21,025 nt of DNA from a virus, in the IMG/VR virus record IMGVR_UViG_3300004097_000075, positions 1 through 21,025 of that record. The stretch is one strand, 5' to 3'. Both the position numbers and the translations under genes were made by a program. Shown here piece by piece: positions 9,701 to 15,123 of the stretch; position 1 is the first letter of the stretch, and each line of letters begins with the position of its first letter. The notes below the pieces were generated by a model. That model searched no databases and was not told the origin of the DNA. It saw nothing but the letters and a program-made list of their open reading frames with translations.

Positions 9701-10813
9701 GAGCTTACAGAAAGGTATATACAAGTAGGAAGAGGTACAACCAAACCTATAGTCATGAAAGTTCCTTACGGTGCTGGTATGGCTAGGCTTAAAAAGACTA
9801 TGGCATCTTTAATAAGTGGAAAAGATAGGATTCAAATAATGAAAGACTATCAAGGAAGAGTTGAAGATCCTACAACTTTAGTTAAAGATTTTGTAGATTT
9901 TCATTGGGACTCTATGGAGACTTCTTTACAGAATTCCTTAGAAACTCAATACGAGTTTAGAAGATTTTCATCTATTATTGGATCTCTTTACACAGACCTA
10001 GCAGGGTCTTCAGGTAGTCCAAGAAAACCTTACTTGGTTAAGTCACCTACTGGCGGTGAGACTGACTTTACTGTTTTTGCAACTCAAACTGTTCAAACAA
10101 AGGAAGAGACAAGTTTAAGACAATTTCCAAGTTTCGAACAAAAACTTAGAAAAAAGGGTGTTAATAAAGATGGTAGTCCAAAAATGGGGGCTGGTCTTAC
10201 TAAAGTTTATACAACTAGTAAAGTCCCAATGGACCCTAATGATCCAGAAACTATTAAGTTGGTTACTCCGAATAAAAATACCCCAGCTGACACGGTTAAA
10301 AATTTAGAAAAGCGAGGTATTAATTCTTCTAATTTAGAAATGTTTGCAGTAGATGGTAAGATGGTTCAGGAGTTTCCTTTTGCTGGTGGTGGTTCTAAAA
10401 CAATGGCTTCAGCTTTAGCACCTAATGCTGTACACAGTGTAGATGCCGCTTATCTAAGAGAACTTGTTAAAGCTTTACATAAAGAAGGTATTCCAGTTTA
10501 CGTTGTACATGATGCTTTCTTTGTGCTTGCTCCTGATATGAAAAAGACTAAGCAAATAGCTGGTAATGTAATGCTTGAAATGCATAACAATTATAACTTA
10601 AGGGAAGAAATGGTTAAAGGTTTAGCAAGAGCATTAGATATGCCTTTTGATGATGTGCTAAGACAGGTTGATGATATAATGGCAAACCCAACTGCTAAAC
10701 AACAAGCTGATGGAATAAGACCTTACCCTAATGGGTCTTTAGCAAATAAATCAGAAGGACCATTAACAGTCCCTGAAGGATATACAACTGAAAACGTACT
10801 AGTAGGAGGTTAA
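6794..10813 (+). CDS. Probable virion-associated T7-type single-subunit RNA polymerase, with ParB-like N-terminal domain
   Basis: 1339 residues, against 883 for T7 RNA polymerase. The C-terminal half carries its catalytic core. Motif A is FLDSRTRVYP, with D674 matching T7 D537. DASASGSQ at 881-888 matches the T7 DGSCSGIQ segment. Motif B is R-G-T-T-K-x-x-V-M-x-x-x-Y-G, with R980, K984 and Y992 matching T7 R627, K631 and Y639. Then come APNAVHS and motif C VHDAFF, with H1239 and D1240 matching H811 and D812. The polymerase core spans about 610-1310. The N-terminal 600 residues are not T7-like; about 150-205 resembles a ParB/Srx-type fold (VLDGNNRLHIAKL, D175-R179), and 560-600 is a Lys/Asn/Pro linker. 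The gene is last of the large genes in the ejection-protein operon, so packaging in the virion is likely but inferred. GGAG precedes the ATG by 6 bases. Confidence 0.85.
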   Translation: MNLTAFTNQLSKVLTRRLSKAIIDGNKREVGTIRKLLDDPQGLQKKVEDIQKRHQQGESFDQQKINNDIDKSFPEPEKTSLSGSQVVENLKVMGTDQSQDAGKYADTNGFVPNTLREIQEHDRFDIETVDVDDIYKSAGAEDFRMIADSPNPRADTVQSEPTVPPIIDKNGKVLDGNNRLHIAKLNKEDSTSDGKVEILRGSSTLQDNANNEVIDRIGSFAENLKTKIEMDRPSVATKVGTNVVASLKNVANMPQSGSFIKSFAKATNNFDPKIVDDELYVGIAMDLLRAVKDNKGGRPGKKLTEVDKSGQTHVVTAKNMNELAKDVGESVADRILSKGGAPLKPWEQRYLGSMILQLGRGNFGGKFSDTDLDIPHLFKESTQPKDVGKGKFKDQKILETSDYFNTWYKTRNGGHGGKYWFDLFPHNRSEKAASPRYHGPWKVDENLNVIEAPRGVDKSLRIGGGKGDTSQTKDNLEILNILGKQKLGVDSDKFEYFQHLGRMGVFKEAGIDKGSLEIAIARNKLDEVDVQELTRYYDNLKLLKKKYNDLEDVERIKENKPPLTPLERENFGKGENIRNEIYQNYYKPAPKKNKNNPNPSPTGEKIDLDNSVGGFESGNSNFLKALQMASLDTSNLSELNTIQRAKFNRITTEIKERFRMDPEGAEVYMPYFLDSRTRVYPLDSSGANLISGLGRFGYSAERAMAKPITYNDESFYAIVDDFLRFEDNPIVQTRVKGDELGMKSTASTAKAKRVLSGNYPKEIELKNIILRGTGKGVATDLDRMKYWKTFESEYLTRAENLLKAIDASKTAKNSDERSKIWSKWLSKNSWIRNIKDQEAYVANLTEIGRIKRAYDGNPQKGSIGAYPQNNSHYSTHLMELDASASGSQVLGAQYNDLKLLESVNVIVPKEGKPRGLLTKEEMDMVLEGVDNNAVARDLYVEVKVHYGKKFTQKMTELEQTNPQLAQIYKELTERYIQVGRGTTKPIVMKVPYGAGMARLKKTMASLISGKDRIQIMKDYQGRVEDPTTLVKDFVDFHWDSMETSLQNSLETQYEFRRFSSIIGSLYTDLAGSSGSPRKPYLVKSPTGGETDFTVFATQTVQTKEETSLRQFPSFEQKLRKKGVNKDGSPKMGAGLTKVYTTSKVPMDPNDPETIKLVTPNKNTPADTVKNLEKRGINSSNLEMFAVDGKMVQEFPFAGGGSKTMASALAPNAVHSVDAAYLRELVKALHKEGIPVYVVHDAFFVLAPDMKKTKQIAGNVMLEMHNNYNLREEMVKGLARALDMPFDDVLRQVDDIMANPTAKQQADGIRPYPNGSLANKSEGPLTVPEGYTTENVLVGG

Positions 10814-10814
10814 T

Positions 10815-11054
10815 ATGGCAAAAATGTTTAGAGATCATAATATATTATCTGGTATGGGTATAACAGATATAGAGCTATTAAAAGAACACGGTGGACCTGA
10901 GAAGTATGCAGGTACAAATAAGTGTAATACTTGGATGATTAACAACGAGTATAAAGAAAATTTAGCCGCTGGTATACCTGTTCAAGAGTGTAATGCTTTA
11001 AGAAATAAAGCTCAAAGAACTGTAGCTGAAGTAAGACGACAAAGAGGCTACTGA
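10815..11054 (+). CDS. Hypothetical protein, last gene of the virion operon
   Basis: 79 residues, not recognised. It is polar and mostly helical with a basic C-terminal helix (RNKAQRTVAEVRRQRGY). Two cysteines (near residues 37 and 60) do not form a metal motif. GGAGG stands just before the polymerase stop and 6 bases before this ATG, with only one base between the genes, so it is coupled to the polymerase. The bidirectional terminator follows its stop. It could be a small virion or assembly factor; nothing visible decides. Confidence 0.7.
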   Translation: MAKMFRDHNILSGMGITDIELLKEHGGPEKYAGTNKCNTWMINNEYKENLAAGIPVQECNALRNKAQRTVAEVRRQRGY

Positions 11055-11063
11055 CCGCAAGCG

Positions 11064-11117
11064 AAAAAAAAGGTCGCAAAAAGACATTGATTGTCCAATT
11101 TGCGACCTTAATTTTTC
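11064..11117. terminator. Bidirectional intrinsic terminator between convergent operons
   Basis: A perfect 11-bp inverted repeat pairs 11070-11080 (AAGGTCGCAAA) with 11099-11109. A second 4-bp helix (GACA 11083-11086 with TGTC 11092-11095) can stack inside it. On the + strand a T-rich tract follows (TTAATTTTTC), and on the - strand the eight As at 11064-11071 become a run of Us. It lies just after the last + gene and just after the last - gene, so it can end both transcripts. Confidence 0.92.
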
Positions 11118-11329
11118 TACGACTTACTATCTGTAACTATCTCAGGAACCTCTTTAGCTTTCTTATCATCCTTTTCAAAAGGACCATTCTTAGCCTGTAA
11201 TAAAAACCCAATAAGATTATTAAGTTCTTTATTATCTAAAGGAACATCTTCTACTTCATAGATAGTAGTATTGACAACTGGCGATGTTACATCAGTTGTT
11301 TGTATAGTTACTTTTGCCATTACTTCCAT
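11117..11329 (-). CDS. Hypothetical protein, last gene of the replication operon
   Basis: 70 residues, not recognised. The first half is rich in Val and Thr and probably beta-stranded (VTIQTTDVTSPVVNTTIYEV). A short helix follows (about 33-47), then a charged Lys/Glu tail. The ATG lies 2 bases after the endonuclease I stop; a weak AGAG site in the end of that gene would serve it. An in-frame ATG three codons later is an alternative start. The gene ends directly at the terminator hairpin. Confidence 0.65.
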   Translation of the reverse strand: MEVMAKVTIQTTDVTSPVVNTTIYEVEDVPLDNKELNNLIGFLLQAKNGPFEKDDKKAKEVPEIVTDSKS

Positions 11330-11331
11330 AG

Positions 11332-11739
11332 TTATTTCTCTTTTAAAATTTTAGTTATAGTATTCTCCGTAAACCATCTAAAATTATTTTTAGATGCCCA
11401 CTCACCGTGTGTACACTTAGTTCCATCTTTTCTTACCTTTGCTCTAGGCATAGGCGTTTTATGGTTATAGAAAAGAAAAACTAACTCCGTACCAAAAGGA
11501 AGAGCGTCTCTAATAAAGAGATACTTACGAGCTTCTGCAGAATCCATGAATCTACCTTTGGCTTCAACCAGTATATCATCTGTTTTAAAATCAGGATGAT
11601 AGTGATGATCAACAGTGTAGGGTATCTTGTCGGGATGATATTCACAAGACGATAATATACCGTCTCTTAGCTCACCTTCCCATTTAGAGTCTGCATTTCT
11701 TACTTTAGTTTTCCAACGATTATTAGGCTTATATCCCAT
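11332..11739 (-). CDS. Endonuclease I, Holliday-junction resolvase (T7 gp3-like)
   Basis: 135 residues, near the 149 of T7 gp3. This family cuts four-way junctions and branched DNA, helping break down host DNA and untangle replicating phage DNA before packaging. Visible matches: KWEGEL (E21/E23, the first acidic position), HHYHPDF (D50) and ILVEAKG (E59 and K61), corresponding to E20, D55, E65 and K67 of T7 endonuclease I. A later KCTHGEWASKNNFRWF matches the conserved segment near the end. The T7 enzyme is a domain-swapped dimer; I expect the same here. TGGAG stands 8 bases before the ATG, at the end of the upstream small gene. Confidence 0.9.
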   Translation of the reverse strand: MGYKPNNRWKTKVRNADSKWEGELRDGILSSCEYHPDKIPYTVDHHYHPDFKTDDILVEAKGRFMDSAEARKYLFIRDALPFGTELVFLFYNHKTPMPRAKVRKDGTKCTHGEWASKNNFRWFTENTITKILKEK

Positions 11740-11742
11740 AAA

Positions 11743-11940
11743 TCACTCCAGTTTTTCCCCATCCTCATCTAAACCTAGATGTTGCATTGTCATGCTTATT
11801 ATAGACGAATGGCACCACTCACAGAAAGTAACTGGGGTCATGCCAAAATAACCTTGGACACCACCACAATCGGGATCGTAATCACTGCTACATATAGAGC
11901 ATTGATCTTTTGGAATAAAAGCGTTGTTTATTTTCTCCAA
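11743..11940 (-). CDS. Small zinc-binding-like protein (TTG start)
   Basis: About 65 residues with a CSIC pair near the N-terminus and a CEWC pair about 25 residues later, plus an extra Cys (DPDCGG) between them. This is the C-x2-C ... C-x2-C pattern of a zinc ribbon or treble-clef finger. The function is not recognised; a nucleic-acid-binding accessory role would be plausible. No ATG is available upstream of the cysteines. The TTG at 11940 has GGAGG 5 bases before it and is my choice; the TTG at 11952 is possible but has no clear site. The start lies 13 bases inside the end of the preceding small gene. Confidence 0.65.
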   Translation of the reverse strand: MEKINNAFIPKDQCSICSSDYDPDCGGVQGYFGMTPVTFCEWCHSSIISMTMQHLGLDEDGEKLE

Positions 11941-12059
11941 TCTGACCTCCAAAGTCTTGGATTGAGTTTCTTTTTTTTGTTCTTTAACTCTTGGTAAAAC
12001 TTAGAAGTCTCATCCATTTGAACGAGACCCCAAGTTTTTTTGCCGGGAGTGTTACTCAC
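11928..12059 (-). CDS. Small basic protein, 43 residues (GTG start)
   Basis: A short frame filling the gap between the holin-like gene and the zinc-finger-like gene. Read from GTG at 12059 it gives MSNTPGKKTWGLVQMDETSK and continues with a Lys-rich helix (ELKNKKKKLNPRLWRSDWRK). The tail is rich in Trp, Arg and Lys. A stop codon lies three codons upstream of the GTG. An ATG at 12017 would give 29 residues. The ribosome site is weak (GGGG, only 2 bases from the GTG), so the evidence is mainly gap filling, coupled overlap with the next gene and protein-like composition. Function unknown. Confidence 0.5.
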   Translation of the reverse strand: MSNTPGKKTWGLVQMDETSKFYQELKNKKKKLNPRLWRSDWRK

Positions 12060-12064
12060 TACCC

Positions 12065-12307
12065 CTATTTAGATAATTCATTCGTTATGTCTTTATCTAG
12101 CAACTTCCAGATTATACCAGCGGCAATTAAGCCTGCTAATCCAGCGTTACCTAAAGTCCAGACAATATTAAGTATAGAACCAATTACATCGCCAGTAAGG
12201 AATGCTACCTTCTGTCCGAATATAACTTGCAGTACAATTGATAAGCTTATTAACTTAATACCTACATCAATTGCCGCATCGGCTCCGTTCTTTATTTTAT
12301 CTAACAT
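12065..12307 (-). CDS. Holin-like small membrane protein
   Basis: 80 residues. An amphipathic N-terminal helix (residues 1-14) is followed by hydrophobic stretches at about 15-30 and 34-69, the second long enough for one or two further passes, and a short charged tail (KLLDKDITNELSK). Size and layout resemble phage holins, which form the membrane lesions that time lysis; T7 gp17.5 has 67 residues. There is no sequence motif that proves this. A strong AAGGAG stands 6 bases before the ATG. No endolysin gene lies beside it in this window, so the assignment stays tentative. Alternative: another small inner-membrane protein acting on the host. Confidence 0.55.
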   Translation of the reverse strand: MLDKIKNGADAAIDVGIKLISLSIVLQVIFGQKVAFLTGDVIGSILNIVWTLGNAGLAGLIAAGIIWKLLDKDITNELSK

Positions 12308-12324
12308 TTTAACTCCTTTCGTTA

Positions 12325-12747
12325 TTAAACATCACTATGCTTTTTTGCATAGTACATGAGCCCCTCAATCTTGCTAGGGCTCTCCATGAGAAGTCCAAGT
12401 GCAGTGTTACAGTGATGACACAATAGACCCCTGACCTTACCAGTTTGGTGACAATGATCTACAAACAACTTATGATCATCATCTAAACCATACTGGCAAT
12501 TCTCATTGGCGCAAGTACCTCCCTGCTCCTCAATAATCTTTTCTTTTTCCTCAACAGAAAGATTATACCTCCACTTATCCATATAGCCGGGGTTAGCTTC
12601 TTTGAAAGATTTGTTATATTTACTTCTACAATCTTTACAAATAGTACGACAACTAGGGTTAGTAGTGTCTAACTGACTCTTGCTAAAATGGAAAGATTCT
12701 TTTGAATCCCCACAACTGCTACAAACTAGAATGTCTGGTTCGGACAT
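12325..12747 (-). CDS. Endonuclease VII-like HNH nuclease
   Basis: 140 residues. The C-terminal half has the hallmark of the recombination endonuclease VII family: DHCHQTGKVRGLLC, then HHCNTALGLL. The first His pairs form the HNH active site, and CANENC with LLCHHC form the structural zinc site. The N-terminal 50 residues hold two more Cys pairs (CSSC and CKDC), a zinc-ribbon-like extension also seen in phage and environmental members of this family. Its role would be cleavage of branched DNA or nicking. The ATG directly follows the stop of the small lipoprotein gene. This window thus has two junction-type nucleases, with endonuclease I further along the same operon. Confidence 0.88.
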   Translation of the reverse strand: MSEPDILVCSSCGDSKESFHFSKSQLDTTNPSCRTICKDCRSKYNKSFKEANPGYMDKWRYNLSVEEKEKIIEEQGGTCANENCQYGLDDDHKLFVDHCHQTGKVRGLLCHHCNTALGLLMESPSKIEGLMYYAKKHSDV

Positions 12748-12879
12748 TTAATTCCAACCAGAGCATCCTAATGAATCGACAGGTGTACATTCAAGCCTCT
12801 TGGCTTCATCAATCTTTGCCTCAAAAACAGCGCAACTTGCTAAAAAAATAGCTAGAACACAAACTAATAATAATTTCAT
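12748..12879 (-). CDS. Tiny predicted lipoprotein (43 residues), possible lysis or surface protein
   Basis: The frame starts at ATG 12879, overlapping the reductase stop as ATGA, and AAGGAG lies 5 bases before it, an excellent ribosome site. The product begins MKLLLVCVLAIFLASC, a textbook lipoprotein signal peptide with an LASC lipobox, so the predicted mature protein is 28 residues starting at Cys16. It has two further cysteines (C31 and C39) and ends SGWN. The family is not recognised. A short lipoprotein close to a holin-like gene could be an outer-membrane spanin, but it lacks the proline-rich stretch of many Rz1 proteins and no inner-membrane partner is seen. It could also protect the infected cell from other phages. 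Confidence 0.75.
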   Translation of the reverse strand: MKLLLVCVLAIFLASCAVFEAKIDEAKRLECTPVDSLGCSGWN

Positions 12880-14840
12880 TCCATCTCCTTTTCCTCTTCA
12901 ACTAAGTCAACCATTTCACATATACTTCCTGTACATGCCAATGTTTTATTGCCAATTGTTGTGTCTGTTAACTCGTACTCACTTATTAAGTCCCAGTCTA
13001 CAGATGAAGGCATTACCTTAGCTAATTTATCGTACTCTTTCTTAGTACAATCTTCATAAGGTGCTTGTTGATACGAGTGATCTGAATGAGGTAAGAAAGA
13101 TACACCACTTACTTCATCAAAATGTTTATAGACCCATGAGCCTACTTCCATCCACTCGTGTTCTCTGACACTTACTGTGACACTTGGTTTGTGCTCACAA
13201 TAGTATCTTTGGTAAGTTAGCCACAACTCTAACTGTTCTATTGCACTTCTATCGTTTCTAAGGATTGCACCTTTTGGAGCCTTAGTAGGAAATGTAAACA
13301 CCTTAACACTGTCAGGCTTCATTACGTCAGCCTCACATGGTATGCCTTGGTCTTCCATTAACTGTGCAATAGGGTCTTTTGCATCTGCTCTTACCCTACG
13401 ATAATAATAGTCGTTGTGTCTAGTGTGGATACCAGACGCTGAATCGACTAGTTGACTTACTGTACCGCTGGGTTTAATAGCAGTTGTTGCTGTAGCCTGA
13501 CTAATTCCTAATAAGCCTGACCAATCTTTGTTGACCTTAACCGTTTCTTTTCTAAGGTCTGATAGAAAGTCTGATAAATTTCTTTTACCGTAATAACCTC
13601 TATCTGTATTACTACCGTTCATAAATGAATTGTCCATAATTCCAGTAAGAGATACACCTAGTAGTGCTTCCTCTTCTGTATTGTGAACCCATTTAGGTCG
13701 TAATCTTTTAATGTTTGTAAGAGAGGCTTGGAATGTTCCAAGTATCGTAGCCAATCTAACTTTTCTAAGTATGTCTTTTTGAGTATCTTCTGCCCTGATA
13801 ACCACTTCTGTTAAATTACAGAACTGACCGTCTCTGAGAATAATCTCACTACAAGGGTTACAGCCAAAGTCATGGTCAGGGTCTCTTCTACCTATAGACG
13901 CTACTTGTTTAATAGCGGCTTCTCTATTAAAGATACCACGCTCACCTGATTTTGACTCATACAGGGATGTCCACTCTTTCATAAATATACCCATGTCAGG
14001 TTTTTCTGTATAACACACGCTGTTATTACTAAGAGCCATCTCTGGTGTATCTGACCACCATTGACCACTCTTGGCATTACGCATGCGCTCATCAGTCAAA
14101 TTACTTAGAGAAATCAATGCACTACGTCTAACACCACCAACGACAACAACCTCTGCAATCTTACACATCATACGGTGACACTCGTAACTAGTAAGTTTCC
14201 TACCACCAGCGTCCTTAAAAATGTTCGTAGCAAAATGAAACAAGTCGATCAAAGGCTCTGGACCACTGGCTCTACCGCCAAATGTTTTAAGCCTAGATCC
14301 TTTTGGTCTTACTTTTGAAAAGTCCCACTTAGGCATTTCACCGTCATAGAGATAGGTAATAAGTTTACGGAAAGCTGATTGCCATCCTTCTTTGCTATCT
14401 TGGACTACTATGGTGTCTTCTACATCTACTTGTTCTTCAGGAACTTCAGGTAGTTTATTTACATGTTGCCTCTCTACACTAAAGCCCACACCAGTACCGT
14501 GCATAAGTATAAACAGACATTCGTCAAATGCTTTAGGGTGGTCTACGCTTAAGTAAGCGCAATTGTAACCTGCTATGTGGTTCTTAGCTAAGGCAGGTCC
14601 TGCAGTCATTAGCGCTCTCATGCTAGGCATTACATCTAAATTGAGAACAGCTTCTTCAAGAATCTTACGAGTCTTGGGAACTAGTTCTTGTTCTGTATTG
14701 TCTTTTAAGTGTTGCTCCATAAAGTCAAAGTATCGAGCTACAGTCTCTTCCCACGTCTCTCTCCTGTTTTTCTCAGGTAGCCACCTTGCATACCTGCTTA
14801 GGGCTATAAAATTTTGATAATCTGTTGCTAATTTTTTCAT
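12876..14840 (-). CDS. Class II (adenosylcobalamin-dependent) ribonucleotide reductase, monomeric RTPR type
   Basis: 654 residues, shorter than the 739 of the Lactobacillus leichmannii enzyme. It reduces ribonucleoside triphosphates to dNTPs for phage replication, using coenzyme B12 to generate a thiyl radical. All five expected cysteines are visible: C94 (GYNCAYLSV) and C341 (FCNL) as the reducing pair, C330 in NPCSEII as the radical site with E332 following, and C636 and C641 (ACTGSIC) near the C-terminus for reactivation. The C330-C341 spacing matches C408-C419 of the Lactobacillus enzyme. GGVRRSA (about 235-241) and PSGTVSQL are further family segments. No NrdB-like partner is needed or seen. 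GAGG precedes the ATG. Confidence 0.93.
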   Translation of the reverse strand: MKKLATDYQNFIALSRYARWLPEKNRRETWEETVARYFDFMEQHLKDNTEQELVPKTRKILEEAVLNLDVMPSMRALMTAGPALAKNHIAGYNCAYLSVDHPKAFDECLFILMHGTGVGFSVERQHVNKLPEVPEEQVDVEDTIVVQDSKEGWQSAFRKLITYLYDGEMPKWDFSKVRPKGSRLKTFGGRASGPEPLIDLFHFATNIFKDAGGRKLTSYECHRMMCKIAEVVVVGGVRRSALISLSNLTDERMRNAKSGQWWSDTPEMALSNNSVCYTEKPDMGIFMKEWTSLYESKSGERGIFNREAAIKQVASIGRRDPDHDFGCNPCSEIILRDGQFCNLTEVVIRAEDTQKDILRKVRLATILGTFQASLTNIKRLRPKWVHNTEEEALLGVSLTGIMDNSFMNGSNTDRGYYGKRNLSDFLSDLRKETVKVNKDWSGLLGISQATATTAIKPSGTVSQLVDSASGIHTRHNDYYYRRVRADAKDPIAQLMEDQGIPCEADVMKPDSVKVFTFPTKAPKGAILRNDRSAIEQLELWLTYQRYYCEHKPSVTVSVREHEWMEVGSWVYKHFDEVSGVSFLPHSDHSYQQAPYEDCTKKEYDKLAKVMPSSVDWDLISEYELTDTTIGNKTLACTGSICEMVDLVEEEKEME

Positions 14841-14868
14841 GTAATTTCCTCTAATAATTGTGTTTATT

Positions 14869-15123
14869 TTAATCTTCTTTTGCTTCAGGTAATAGCCCTA
14901 GCTTTTTAAGTTTATCAAAATATCTTCTATGGACATCTGAGTACATTCTAAATCCTTCGTAGTACTCAGTGTCCTCTTCTATCAAACTATGGAATTTTGT
15001 TAATGCCTCAGCTAACTGCATTACATCTTTACCTTTGTTTGACTCTTCCTCTAGACTTTCTTTTATACAAGATCTAAGAAGTCTATTCTCAGTGTTAAGT
15101 AATTGATAGTTAATGGATGTCAT
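14869..15123 (-). CDS. Small helical hypothetical protein between polymerase and reductase
   Basis: 84 residues, not recognised. It is almost wholly helical and charged, with a Leu/Ile-rich heptad-like N-terminal half (LLNTENRLLRSCIKESLEEE) suggesting a coiled coil, and a C-terminal segment rich in Tyr and Lys. Its ATG lies 14 bases inside the end of the polymerase gene, so it is probably translated by coupling. Position between polymerase and reductase hints at a small replication accessory, but nothing confirms this. Confidence 0.65.
   Translation of the reverse strand: MTSINYQLLNTENRLLRSCIKESLEEESNKGKDVMQLAEALTKFHSLIEEDTEYYEGFRMYSDVHRRYFDKLKKLGLLPEAKED

Noticed and set aside
11779-12359. 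Two + strand frames of 72 and 122 codons opposite the small - strand genes
   Set aside because: They lie antisense to the zinc-finger-like, basic, holin-like and HNH genes, have no ribosome site and show biased, low-complexity composition. They run against the clear direction of the operon.
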